A DNA stretch of 14,928 nucleotides from Firmicutes bacterium UBA6418 (GCA_002439735.1 DJPG01000051.1:1-14928), one strand, 5' to 3'. Numbered from the stretch's first letter, positions 1-5,650 are shown. Numbers and translations are program-made. Notes: generated from the letters alone by a model not told the origin.

Positions 1-1
1 C

Positions 2-163
2 AACATCATCTGGTACACGATCGCGGTACTGATCCTATCAGCAAAAGACAAGACGGTTCCGGATGCGCTGACTGTGGCATGGTTCAGCGCCTGGACCGTC
101 GAACTCGCGCTCTTAGCCGGCCTGAAAGTCCGGGGAAAGGAAGAAAGCAATGAAGACAATTAA
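2..163 (+). CDS. Partial phage-like small membrane protein (C-terminal 53 residues)
   Basis: The frame is open from the left edge of the window and stops with TAA at 161-163, so only the C-terminal part is visible. The 53 residues hold two hydrophobic stretches (around NIIWYTIAVLILSA and ALTVAWFSAWTVELALLAGL) and end in a charged tail, KVRGKEESNEDN. The stop overlaps the start of the next small membrane gene by 14 bases, and that gene overlaps a third, an arrangement typical of holin/lysis-accessory modules at the end of phage late operons. I do not recognise a named family. Membrane location is predicted from composition; the phage assignment is inferred from the neighbours. The true start lies outside the window. 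Confidence 0.6.
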   Translation, partial: NIIWYTIAVLILSAKDKTVPDALTVAWFSAWTVELALLAGLKVRGKEESNEDN

Positions 164-362
164 AGAAGCAGCCATCAACCTGTTAAAGGTAAAATCCATC
201 GTAACCATCCTGACAACCATCACATTTGTTTATCTAGCCGTCACCGGGAAGATCAGCCAGGACTTCATGGTCGTCTATTCTGTCATTATCGCATTCTATT
301 TTGGAACGCAGGCGCAGAAGAAAGCAGACACACCGGATCAGCGGGAAGAGGAAAAGAAATGA
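150..362 (+). CDS. Small phage holin-like membrane protein (70 aa)
   Basis: A 70-residue protein with a basic N-terminus, a hydrophobic segment at about residues 15-32 (IVTILTTITFVYLAVTG), a second at about 40-52 (MVVYSVIIAFYFG), and a hydrophilic tail rich in K, E, D and Q. Size, two-helix layout and charged C-terminus fit a small phage holin or holin-associated protein, which would sit in the cytoplasmic membrane and take part in lysis. The start has an AAAGGAAG ribosome binding site a few bases upstream. It overlaps the preceding gene by 14 bases and the next by 4 (ATGA), so translation is probably coupled. No endolysin is visible in the window. Function is inferred from layout and topology only. 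Confidence 0.6.
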   Translation: MKTIKEAAINLLKVKSIVTILTTITFVYLAVTGKISQDFMVVYSVIIAFYFGTQAQKKADTPDQREEEKK

Positions 363-634
363 GTGAAACCATCATCACATCGTTGATCACCGGCGGCGTG
401 ACACTGGTCGTCTGCATGATTAACAACCGTTATCAGCTGCGGCAGGCGGATCAGAAACAGCAGGAAACCGTCGGTCTGATATCCTACAAGCTGGAAGAAC
501 TGACGAAGCACGTCGAAAAGCACAATGAGGTCGTCGAGCGGACGTTCATCGTAGAAAAAAGGCTGGACGTCTTAGAAGAGCGAGGCAAGGTCGCGAACCA
601 CAGGATTGACGACCTAGAACATATGAACCACTAA
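359..634 (+). CDS. Phage-type membrane-anchored coiled-coil protein (91 aa)
   Basis: A 91-residue protein with one N-terminal hydrophobic segment (about residues 4-22, TSLITGGVTLVVCMI), then a long heptad-rich helical region (LEELTKHVEKHNEVVERTF followed by VEKRLDVLEERGKVANHRI). An N-terminal anchor followed by a segment of the type EKxxVANHRIxDLE is familiar from small proteins near the lysis genes of Bacillota prophages. It resembles XhlA-type hemolysin/holin partners in size and coiled coil, but with the membrane segment at the opposite end. The start overlaps the previous stop as ATGA, and an intrinsic terminator follows the stop directly, so this is the last gene of the unit. Role in lysis is inferred from context, not shown. 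Confidence 0.6.
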   Translation: MSETIITSLITGGVTLVVCMINNRYQLRQADQKQQETVGLISYKLEELTKHVEKHNEVVERTFIVEKRLDVLEERGKVANHRIDDLEHMNH

Positions 635-637
635 GCA

Positions 638-668
638 CGCCGGGCAGAAATGCCCGGTTTTTGTTTTA
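638..668 (+). terminator. Intrinsic terminator of the phage-like gene cluster
   Basis: CCGGGC (640-645) pairs with GCCCGG (652-657) around a 6-nt loop and is followed by a T-rich tail (TTTTTGTTTT). It begins just after the stop at 634 and would end the transcript of the three small genes. Confidence 0.85.
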
Positions 669-731
669 TTCAAAAAAATGTTTATAATTTCTAAGCGAAT
701 TTTAAGACAAGACGCGGTATTCTCCGCAAAA

Positions 732-754
732 AGTGTCACACCTAGTGTCACACC
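732..754. repeat. Tandem 11-bp repeat AGTGTCACACC
   Basis: Two perfect copies of AGTGTCACACC lie at 732-742 and 744-754, one base apart (12-bp period). Each contains the near-palindrome GTGT-C-ACAC. They lie between the phage-like genes and tRNA-Pro. Short tandem sites beside an attachment core are typical of integrase arm-type binding sites; that role is an inference. Confidence 0.7.
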
Positions 755-774
755 AAATACCCCTAAATACCCCT
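755..774. repeat. Tandem 10-bp repeat AAATACCCCT
   Basis: Two perfect adjacent copies of AAATACCCCT (755-764 and 765-774) directly follow the AGTGTCACACC pair. The 10-bp period places both copies on the same face of the helix, as expected of a protein binding site. No function is known from the sequence alone. Confidence 0.65.
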
Positions 775-821
775 AATTTTGCCTTAAAAATTACAGTTAT
801 TTACAAAAATGAAGCAAAGAA

Positions 822-854
822 AAACCCTTGGAATCGTTGGAATTCCAAGGGTTT
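822..854 (-). terminator. Intrinsic terminator of tRNA-Pro
   Basis: A 13-bp perfect inverted repeat, AAACCCTTGGAAT (822-834) and ATTCCAAGGGTTT (842-854), with a 7-nt loop. Read on the minus strand it lies just downstream of the tRNA CCA end and runs into TTTTTC, as an intrinsic terminator should. Confidence 0.8.
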
Positions 855-859
855 CATTT

Positions 860-936
860 TGGTCGGGATGACTGGATTCGAACCAGCGGCCTTTGCGTCC
901 CGAACGCAACGCTCTACCAAGCTGAGCCACATCCCG
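860..936 (-). tRNA. tRNA-Pro (anticodon CGG)
   Basis: Read on the minus strand, the 77 nt fold as a full cloverleaf. The acceptor stem is CGGGATG/CATCCCG, the D-arm GCTC-AGCTTGGTA-GAGC, and the anticodon stem TTGCG/CGCAA with loop TTCGGGA, giving anticodon CGG, which reads CCG (proline). The variable loop is short and the T-arm is GCTGG-TTCGAAT-CCAGT. The CCA end is encoded at plus-strand 860-862. The CGGG start fits bacterial tRNA-Pro. A sigma-A promoter lies upstream (978-1006) and an intrinsic terminator downstream (822-854), so it is transcribed alone. Its 3' half faces the phage-like genes at 1-634, which makes it a candidate integration site. Confidence 0.96.
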
Positions 937-977
937 ATGTCTGCAAGCGAAAGGAATCTTCGTTTGCCGACTTAGCT

Positions 978-1006
978 ATTATAGCACTCCTTGGAGAATT
1001 TTTCAA
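978..1006 (-). promoter_or_regulatory. Sigma-A promoter of tRNA-Pro
   Basis: On the minus strand, TTGAAA (plus 1001-1006) and TATAAT (plus 978-983) are separated by exactly 17 bp. Transcription would start near 971, about 35 nt before the mature tRNA 5' end at 936. Confidence 0.8.
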
Positions 1007-1156
1007 GAACTTTCTTTGGAAAATTCAAAAAAAATCAGTTTTTGTGTGAAGTGCGGTCCGACCGGATTTCGAAGCCGAAAAAGGGTTGCGGTATGCGTGC
1101 GGGACAGCGTATCTGCAGGTTTTGCCCAGATGTGAAGAATTGTCCGAAAAATAAAC
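1007..1156. other. Intergenic stretch with no recognisable feature
   Basis: Between the tRNA-Pro promoter and the promoter upstream of hxlR I find no reading frame with a ribosome binding site and no convincing hairpin. Open frames crossing it on both strands have low-complexity or unlikely protein sequence. It may be remnant sequence. Confidence 0.5.
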
Positions 1157-1184
1157 TTGCTCTTTTTTTCTTACTTGCTATAAT
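1157..1184 (+). promoter_or_regulatory. Extended -10 promoter upstream of the hxlR leader
   Basis: A consensus TATAAT at 1179-1184 is preceded by TGC (1176-1178), forming the extended -10 motif TGNTATAAT. A weak -35 (TTGCTC, 1157-1162) lies 16 bp upstream. Transcription would start near 1191, leaving a leader of about 230 nt before hxlR. Confidence 0.7.
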
Positions 1185-1265
1185 AATGATGATAGACGAA
1201 ACGTGAAAGAATTGCGAGAACGCAAAAAGGTGAGCAGGTAAGGAAAAGCTTACCTGCCCGCTGCA

Positions 1266-1329
1266 GGATCGCAGGGTCGCGAGGCAGACGACCTTCAATC
1301 GCGGGATCGCAGGGTCGCGAGGCAGACGA
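1266..1329 (+). repeat. Two 26-bp direct repeats, 38-bp period
   Basis: Identical 26-bp copies lie at 1266-1291 and 1304-1329. Each holds the 17-nt core CAGGGTCGCGAGGCAGA, flanked by different sequences that pair across it: AGGaTCG/CGACCT in the first and GCGGGATCG/CGATCCCGC in the second. Confidence 0.85.
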
Positions 1330-1348
1330 TCCCGCCCGGCAGGGATTT

Positions 1349-1377
1349 GGGGCTTTGCAGTATGCCACCCCCTTTTT
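1349..1377 (+). terminator. Possible terminator or attenuator before hxlR
   Basis: GGGG (1349-1352) can pair with CCCC (1368-1371) over an inner GCA/TGC stem (1357-1365), and TTTTT follows at 1373-1377. The stem is interrupted by unpaired bases, so the call is weak. If it works it lies 45 nt before the hxlR start and would attenuate it. Confidence 0.35.
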
Positions 1378-1422
1378 GCAGGAAACAACACATCGCGAAA
1401 AAACGATGGGAGAGGAGACGCT

Positions 1423-1788
1423 ATGTTAGAGACACATTATGACTGTCCGTGTCTGGATCGCTGTCCACTGCACTATGCCATGTCGATTATCGGCGGCAAG
1501 TGGAAGATGCAGATCATCTGCGCGCTGAACAATCGCGGGACGCTACGTTATAACGAGCTGCGCCGTAAGATGGACGGCATCTCCAATACCGTGTTGGCAG
1601 CTTCTCTGCGGGAACTGGAAGAAGAAGGTCTGGTCATCCGCAAAGAATATATGGAGGTGCCGACCCGTGTGGAATATTCCACGACGGCACTTTGCGACAG
1701 ACTGATGCCGGTTCTCGAAAGTCTCAGCGACTGGGCAGAGACCTTGATGAAAGAACGCGGCCTGCCGACGAGCGGCAAAATGCCGTAG
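1423..1788 (+). CDS. HxlR-family winged-helix transcriptional regulator
   Basis: A 121-residue protein covering a full HxlR domain. The hallmark CPLHYAMSIIGGKWKMQII segment lies at residues 14-32. The winged helix with LRYNELRRKMDGISNTVLAASLRELEEEGLVIRK follows, then the wing VEYSTTALCDRLMPVLESL. Members bind DNA as dimers, usually near their own promoter, and several sense thiol-reactive or oxidising compounds. This one has an N-terminal cysteine cluster C8-P-C10-x3-C14; C14 aligns with the single conserved family cysteine and the other two are extra. GGGAGAGGAG gives a good ribosome binding site 7-8 nt before the ATG. It is first of five close plus-strand genes. Family assignment is firm; the signal and targets are unknown. 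Confidence 0.92.
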   Translation: MLETHYDCPCLDRCPLHYAMSIIGGKWKMQIICALNNRGTLRYNELRRKMDGISNTVLAASLRELEEEGLVIRKEYMEVPTRVEYSTTALCDRLMPVLESLSDWAETLMKERGLPTSGKMP

Positions 1789-1845
1789 GGCTTGCCGGGC
1801 AGGACGAAAAAAGGATAAGAAGCAACAGAAAGGACAGAATGAAAA

Positions 1846-2598
1846 ATGAAGCTGATTTCATGGAATGTCAACGGACTGCGCGCCATCATGGGTAAAAACT
1901 TCATGGATTTTTTTCGGGAAGCGGACGCGGATATTTTTTGTCTGCAGGAGACCAAGCTGCAGGCCGGGCAGATCGAAATGGATCTGCCGGGATACCACCA
2001 ATACTGGAATTACGCCGAGAAAAAAGGCTATTCCGGGACGGCGATCTTTAGCAAACAGGAGGCGCTTCGCGTCAGCTACGGGATCGATATTGCCGAGCAT
2101 GACCGGGAGGGACGCGTGATCACGCTGGAATTCGCGGATTTCTATATGGTCGATGTCTATACGCCGAATTCCCAGAACGAGCTTGCGCGCCTGGACTACC
2201 GCATGACCTGGGAGGACGCGTTCCGCCATTACCTGCTCACGCTGAAAGCGAAGAAACCGGTGATCGTGACCGGGGACATGAACGTCGCGCATCAGGAAAT
2301 CGACCTCAAAAATCCGAAGTCCAACCGCAGAAACGCCGGCTTTACCGATGAAGAACGCGGCAAGATGACCGAGCTTTTGGCAAGCGGTTTTATCGACACC
2401 TTCCGCTATTTTTATCCGGATCGAACCGAAGTTTACTCCTGGTGGTCCTACCGCTTCAAAGCACGCGAACGAAACTCCGGATGGAGGATCGACTATTTTC
2501 TGGTTTCCGAGGATCTGAAAGACCGGCTGGCAGATGCCAAAATACACACGGAAGTAACCGGTTCCGACCATTGTCCGGTGGAACTGGATCTGAAATGA
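1846..2598 (+). CDS. exoA: Exodeoxyribonuclease III (AP endonuclease, Xth/ExoA)
   Basis: A 250-residue member of the exonuclease III/AP endonuclease family. It cuts DNA 5' to abasic sites and removes 3' blocking groups in base-excision repair, and has 3'-5' exonuclease activity. The active-site motifs are all present: N7 in SWNVNGLRA, metal ligand E35 in LQETK, Y105 and the TPNSQN stretch (106-111), D144 and N146 in GDMNVAH, the W-rich RNSGWRIDYF region, and D241-H242 in the C-terminal SDHCPVE. Full length for the family. The start at 1846 is fixed by homology; an AAAGGA site lies about 12 nt upstream. An AlkD-like glycosylase two genes downstream could generate the abasic sites this enzyme cuts, so the two may act in the same pathway. 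Confidence 0.95.
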   Translation: MKLISWNVNGLRAIMGKNFMDFFREADADIFCLQETKLQAGQIEMDLPGYHQYWNYAEKKGYSGTAIFSKQEALRVSYGIDIAEHDREGRVITLEFADFYMVDVYTPNSQNELARLDYRMTWEDAFRHYLLTLKAKKPVIVTGDMNVAHQEIDLKNPKSNRRNAGFTDEERGKMTELLASGFIDTFRYFYPDRTEVYSWWSYRFKARERNSGWRIDYFLVSEDLKDRLADAKIHTEVTGSDHCPVELDLK

Positions 2599-2617
2599 AA
2601 TAAGGGAGGAAAACAAA

Positions 2618-3400
2618 ATGAAAAAAATCGGCTTTATCGGCATGGGAAATATGGCGCAGGCATTGGCGCGCGGTTTTATTCGCAGCGGGAAAGCAGCGGC
2701 CGCCGATCTTTATGCGTTTGCGCCGCATCAGCAGAAGCTGCGGGAAAACGCGGCGCGCATCGGCTTCGTGCCTTGCGCATCGGCAAAAGAGGCGATCAAG
2801 GCGGCGGATCTGGTGATCCTTGCCTGCAAACCGTATCAGATTGAGGAGGTTCTGCAGCAGAATCAGGAGGAGCTTGCAGGAAAGCTGATCGTCAACGTCG
2901 CCTATGGCTGGATCCTTGAAAAAGCGTTGCCGCATCTGCCGCGCGACGCGCGCTACCAGTTTATGGTGCCGAATACGCCGGTTTCGGTTTGCAGCGGCAT
3001 ATTGCTGGTGGAAGAACAGAACAGCCTCACCGACGCGGAAGAAAAAGCGATCGAAGAGCTGTTTAGCGGCGTCGGAAGCTATATGAAGCTGGCGACCCAT
3101 TTGATCGGGGCAGCCAACGCGATCTCCGGCTGCGGCCCGGCGTTCCTGTCGATGGTCATCGAAGCGCTGGGAGATGCCGGCGTGATGCACGGTTTGACCA
3201 GAGCGCAGGCTTATGCACTGGCGGCTGGCATGATGGAGGGAACCGCGCGGCTGCAGGCAGAAACCGGTTTGCATCCGGGACAGCTCAAGGATCAGGTCTG
3301 CTCCCCAAGCGGCGTGACGATCCGTGGGGTTGCGGCACTGGAAGAGGCCGGTATGCGTCATGCCTTTCTCAAAGCGGTTGATGCTACATTTTTGAAATAA
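2618..3400 (+). CDS. proC: Pyrroline-5-carboxylate reductase
   Basis: A 260-residue cytoplasmic enzyme that reduces 1-pyrroline-5-carboxylate to L-proline with NAD(P)H, the last step of proline synthesis. The N-terminal Rossmann fold shows IGFIGMGNMAQAL (residues 4-16), and LACKPYQIEEVL (68-79) matches the family KP motif. MVPNTPVSVCSG (116-127) and SGCGPAFLSMVIEAL (170-184) follow. The C-terminal P5CR signature runs LKDQVCSPSGVTIRGVAALE (223-242). Length is normal. GGGAGG lies 8 nt before the ATG, and the gap to exoA is 19 nt, consistent with one operon. No other proline gene (proA, proB) is near, so this is a stand-alone proC. Confidence 0.96.
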   Translation: MKKIGFIGMGNMAQALARGFIRSGKAAAADLYAFAPHQQKLRENAARIGFVPCASAKEAIKAADLVILACKPYQIEEVLQQNQEELAGKLIVNVAYGWILEKALPHLPRDARYQFMVPNTPVSVCSGILLVEEQNSLTDAEEKAIEELFSGVGSYMKLATHLIGAANAISGCGPAFLSMVIEALGDAGVMHGLTRAQAYALAAGMMEGTARLQAETGLHPGQLKDQVCSPSGVTIRGVAALEEAGMRHAFLKAVDATFLK

Positions 3401-3422
3401 CCGAAAGCAGAAGGAAAACAGA

Positions 3423-4169
3423 ATGGAAACGAGCGCGAAACAAAAAATCCGGGAACAGCTGCAGGCGATGCAGGATCCTGCTTACCGTGATTTTCAGGCA
3501 AAGCTGATCCCAAACATTGCGAAAGAAACGGTCATCGGCGTGCGGACACCACTGCTGCGGGCATACGCAAAGAAGCTCTGCAAGGAGGAGCCGCAGACCG
3601 CGGCCTGCTTTCTCCAAGGGCTTCCGCATACCTACTATGAGGAAAACAACCTGCACGGTCTTTTGATCGGGCAGTCCGCCAAAACGCCACAGGAAGCGCT
3701 GGAGCGGATCGACGTGTTCCTGCCGTATGTGGACAACTGGGCGACCTGCGACATGCTGCCGCCGAAGATTTTTCAAGCAGATCTGCCCCTTGTGCGCAGC
3801 CGGATTCTGCTATGGCTTGCGGGCGAGGAGACGTACCGCGTGCGCTTCGCGATCGTCACGATGCTGACCTTTTTTCTGGATGCGGAATTTGAAGAAGACG
3901 ATCTTATGCGGCTAGCGGAGATCCAAAGGGAGGAATACTATATCAACATGGCGATCGCCTGGTATTACAGCTTTGCGCTGATCAAGCAGTATGACGCGGC
4001 AATCCGGCTGTTTGAGAATCGGACGCTGACACCGTGGATCCAAAACAAATCCATTCAAAAAGCCATCGAGAGCTATCGCCTCACGCCGGAAACCAAGGCG
4101 TATCTGCGAACGCTCAAAAGTAAAGAACGTAAAGAAAGAGAAAAAATCGAAACGAGAAAGGGAGAGTAA
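3423..4169 (+). CDS. AlkD-like DNA alkylation repair protein (DNA glycosylase)
   Basis: A 248-residue HEAT-repeat-type protein of the DNA alkylation repair (AlkC/AlkD) family. AlkD enzymes release 3- and 7-alkylated purines without flipping the base out, leaving an abasic site. The characteristic DNWATCDML segment (residues 104-112) places W106 and D110 with the spacing of the AlkD Trp/Asp pair, and MAIAWYYSFALIK (176-188) carries the later Trp (W180). RVRFAIVTML (139-148) is another family block. The C-terminus ends in a lysine/arginine/glutamate-rich tail (LKSKERKEREKIETRKGE). The AAGGAAAACAG site before the ATG is acceptable. It sits 22 nt after proC and 1 nt before the thioesterase gene. 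Activity on a particular lesion is inferred from the family. Confidence 0.88.
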   Translation: METSAKQKIREQLQAMQDPAYRDFQAKLIPNIAKETVIGVRTPLLRAYAKKLCKEEPQTAACFLQGLPHTYYEENNLHGLLIGQSAKTPQEALERIDVFLPYVDNWATCDMLPPKIFQADLPLVRSRILLWLAGEETYRVRFAIVTMLTFFLDAEFEEDDLMRLAEIQREEYYINMAIAWYYSFALIKQYDAAIRLFENRTLTPWIQNKSIQKAIESYRLTPETKAYLRTLKSKERKEREKIETRKGE

Positions 4170-4170
4170 A

Positions 4171-4962
4171 ATGGAAAATCAGCAATATCGGGAGGAGCAG
4201 CGACTGGATACCTATCAGGTCGATCGCAATAGGATCGGCAAGCCGTCCGGGCTGTGGCAGGTGATGCAGGAGGCCGCGTGTCATCAAATGGATGCGCAGA
4301 AGCCGTCCTATTCGGATCTGCTCGATGAGGGAAAAGCACTGATGCTGGCGCGCGTCGATCTGGCGATTCCGCAAGAGATCTATCTGGATGACCTCGTCGT
4401 TTCCAGCTCCTGGCCGTGTCCAAGCACACGGGCAACGTTTTTGCGGAATTATACGCTTGAGCGCGGCAAAGAGCGTGTGGCAATCGCGGCAACGCAGTGG
4501 AGCCTGGTGGATGTGGAAAGCCGCAGGATCCTCAAAGTACAGGACGTGGATTTTTCCCGTTACTGGACGAGTGCATATCTGGAGCTGCTGTCGGATAAGT
4601 TCCGGATTGATAAGGAAAGCCTGCAAAAAATGCAGACGGTGGGACAAAAGACGGTTCGCTACAGTGACCTGGATTATAACGGGCATATGAACAATACCTA
4701 CTATTTCGACGTGCTCTGTGATCATGTGCCGGAGCTTGCGGCCGGAACGCATCGCGTCAGCTTCGCACGTGTGCATTACAGCAAAGAAGCACCGCTGGGC
4801 GATGTCCTGACGGTAAAACGCAGCGATGTGACCCGGCTGACCGAGGCGGATGCGGCACTGTACGGCGTACCGGCAGATCGCAAGTATTTGTTCCACACGG
4901 TCAAGGCCGACGGTGAAATGAATATCCAAGGTGAACTGGTGCTTTGTCCGATCGCAAGATAA
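4171..4962 (+). CDS. Acyl-ACP thioesterase (FatA/FatB-like, double hotdog)
   Basis: A 263-residue protein of the bacterial acyl-ACP thioesterase family. These cytosolic enzymes hydrolyse acyl-acyl carrier protein to free fatty acid, ending elongation or releasing acyl groups. It has two hotdog halves. The first, up to about residue 135, starts LDTYQVDRNRIGKPSGLWQV and contains an amphipathic helix; the second (about 157-262) carries the catalytic signature DLDYNGHMNNTYYFDVL (167-183), with N170, H172 and N174/N175 as in plant FatA/FatB. The start follows the alkD stop by 1 nt (GAGTAAAATGG) with GGGAGAG just upstream, so translation is probably coupled. It is last in the plus-strand run and its stop lies only 4 bp from the stop of convergent pyrR. 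Chain-length preference cannot be read from sequence. Confidence 0.9.
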   Translation: MENQQYREEQRLDTYQVDRNRIGKPSGLWQVMQEAACHQMDAQKPSYSDLLDEGKALMLARVDLAIPQEIYLDDLVVSSSWPCPSTRATFLRNYTLERGKERVAIAATQWSLVDVESRRILKVQDVDFSRYWTSAYLELLSDKFRIDKESLQKMQTVGQKTVRYSDLDYNGHMNNTYYFDVLCDHVPELAAGTHRVSFARVHYSKEAPLGDVLTVKRSDVTRLTEADAALYGVPADRKYLFHTVKADGEMNIQGELVLCPIAR

Positions 4963-4966
4963 GCAT

Positions 4967-5500
4967 CTATTCCATCAGCGCGACGCCTTCATCACCGTCC
5001 ACTTCGGCGACTTTGACAGCGATCAGCTCAGATTTCGCGGTGGGAACGTTTTTGCCGACATAATCGGCACGGATTGGAAGCTCCCGATGCCCGCGGTCAA
5101 TCAGAACCGCGAGCTGAATGGTGGCCGCGCGGCCGTGCTTGGCGATGGCGTCAAGAGCCGCGCGGACGGTGCGACCGGTATAGAGGACGTCATCGACCAG
5201 AATGACGTCCTTGCCATTGATGTCAAAGTCGATATGGCTCGGGTGAATGACTGGATCCGGCTGGATCTCCGTCAGATCGTCGCGGTAGAGGGTGATGTCC
5301 AGTTCCCCGACCGGTACCCTGGCTCCCTCGATGGCGAGGATATTTTTTGACAGGCGCTGCGCGAGCGGCACACCGCGCCGCTTGATGCCAAGTAGCACGA
5401 TGTTATCTGCGCCGTGATTGTGTTCAATGATCTGATGCGAGATGCGTTTGAGGGCGCGGCTCATATCCTCCGTTGTCATAAGATCTGCTTTTACGAGCAT
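4967..5500 (-). CDS. pyrR: PyrR: pyrimidine attenuation regulator / uracil phosphoribosyltransferase
   Basis: A 177-residue PyrR. It binds a hairpin in pyrimidine mRNA leaders when UMP/UTP is plentiful and promotes termination; it also makes UMP from uracil and PRPP. Visible features are the N-terminal EDMSRALKRISHQIIEHNHG, GIKRRGVPLAQRL (38-50), the VGELDITLYRDDL block (64-76), the PRPP loop VILVDDVLYTGRT (99-111) and LIDRGHRELPIRADYVGKN (133-151). The start is set at 5500 because GGAGG lies 7 nt upstream (5508-5512); an upstream in-frame ATG at 5524 would place that site inside the gene. It lies downstream of uraA behind a terminator, and the uraA leader carries a PyrR-type binding hairpin, its likely target. 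Confidence 0.96.
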   Translation of the reverse strand: MLVKADLMTTEDMSRALKRISHQIIEHNHGADNIVLLGIKRRGVPLAQRLSKNILAIEGARVPVGELDITLYRDDLTEIQPDPVIHPSHIDFDINGKDVILVDDVLYTGRTVRAALDAIAKHGRAATIQLAVLIDRGHRELPIRADYVGKNVPTAKSELIAVKVAEVDGDEGVALME

Positions 5501-5542
5501 TGTGGTTCCTCCATGTTTCTCCATGATTCTGATACAAGATCA

Positions 5543-5567
5543 GCACTGCGCATGCGCAGCGCTTTTT
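5543..5567. terminator. Hairpin in the pyrR leader; possible plus-strand terminator
   Basis: GCACTGCG-CATG-CGCAGCGC (5543-5562) forms an 8-bp stem with one mismatch on the plus strand and is followed by TTTTT (5563-5567), so it could stop plus-strand transcripts coming from the thioesterase gene. On the minus strand the mismatch becomes a G-U pair but no T-run follows, so there it is only a leader hairpin about 30 nt before the pyrR ribosome binding site. Confidence 0.5.
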
Positions 5568-5573
5568 GTTTGT

Positions 5574-5604
5574 AAAAAGCCGCCGGGATCGCCAGCGGCT
5601 TTTT
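5574..5604 (-). terminator. Intrinsic terminator between uraA and pyrR
   Basis: AAAAAGCCGC and GCGGCTTTTT form a 13-position stem (5574-5586 with 5592-5604) around a 5-nt loop. On the minus strand all positions pair (one G-U) and the 3' arm ends in TTTTT. The plus strand has one mismatch and also ends in TTTTT, so it may work both ways. It lies about 45 nt after the uraA stop. Confidence 0.85.
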
Positions 5605-5650
5605 CGAGTGATTATATTTTTTTCAAGGAAAGTCTTGCTGTGACTGTGGT

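Larger units (their letters stand above)
1191..1377 (+). ncRNA. Candidate structured RNA or cis-regulatory leader of hxlR
   Basis: About 190 nt follow a good promoter and contain a series of hairpins. P1 is TTGCG-AGAA-CGCAA (1212-1225). P2 is GCAGGTAAG/CTTACCTGC with loop GAAAAG (1234-1257). P3 (1265-1294) and P4 (1301-1335) are two hairpins displaying the same 17-nt loop. The last is a weak GC hairpin followed by TTTTT (1349-1377). It matches none of the RNAs I compared by eye: tmRNA, RNase P, SRP RNA, 6S, T-box or the common riboswitches. With no second promoter before hxlR at 1423, it is either an attenuating leader of that gene or an independent small RNA. The structures are hand-folded and unconfirmed. 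Confidence 0.45.

Noticed and set aside
733..1049. Two open frames overlapping tRNA-Pro
   Set aside because: They run through the tRNA and its terminator, lack ribosome binding sites and have no protein-like composition.
1266..1329. CRISPR array
   Set aside because: Only two repeat copies with a 12-nt spacer and no cas genes; better explained as tandem RNA hairpins.
1035..1391. Minus-strand frame of 118 codons opposite the hxlR leader
   Set aside because: Its sequence comes from the structured repeat region, there is no ribosome binding site, and the peptide is low-complexity and basic.
1858..3361. Long minus-strand frames opposite exoA and proC
   Set aside because: They are antisense to clear, full-length conserved genes; their peptides are rich in R, H and Q, typical of shadow frames.
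5501..5524. Upstream ATG giving PyrR 8 extra residues
   Set aside because: The GGAGG site lies inside that extension and is correctly spaced for the ATG at 5500.
5611..5616. TATAAT on the minus strand as a pyrR promoter
   Set aside because: No -35 at suitable distance, and transcription would begin at the foot of the terminator hairpin. Not excluded, but unsupported.
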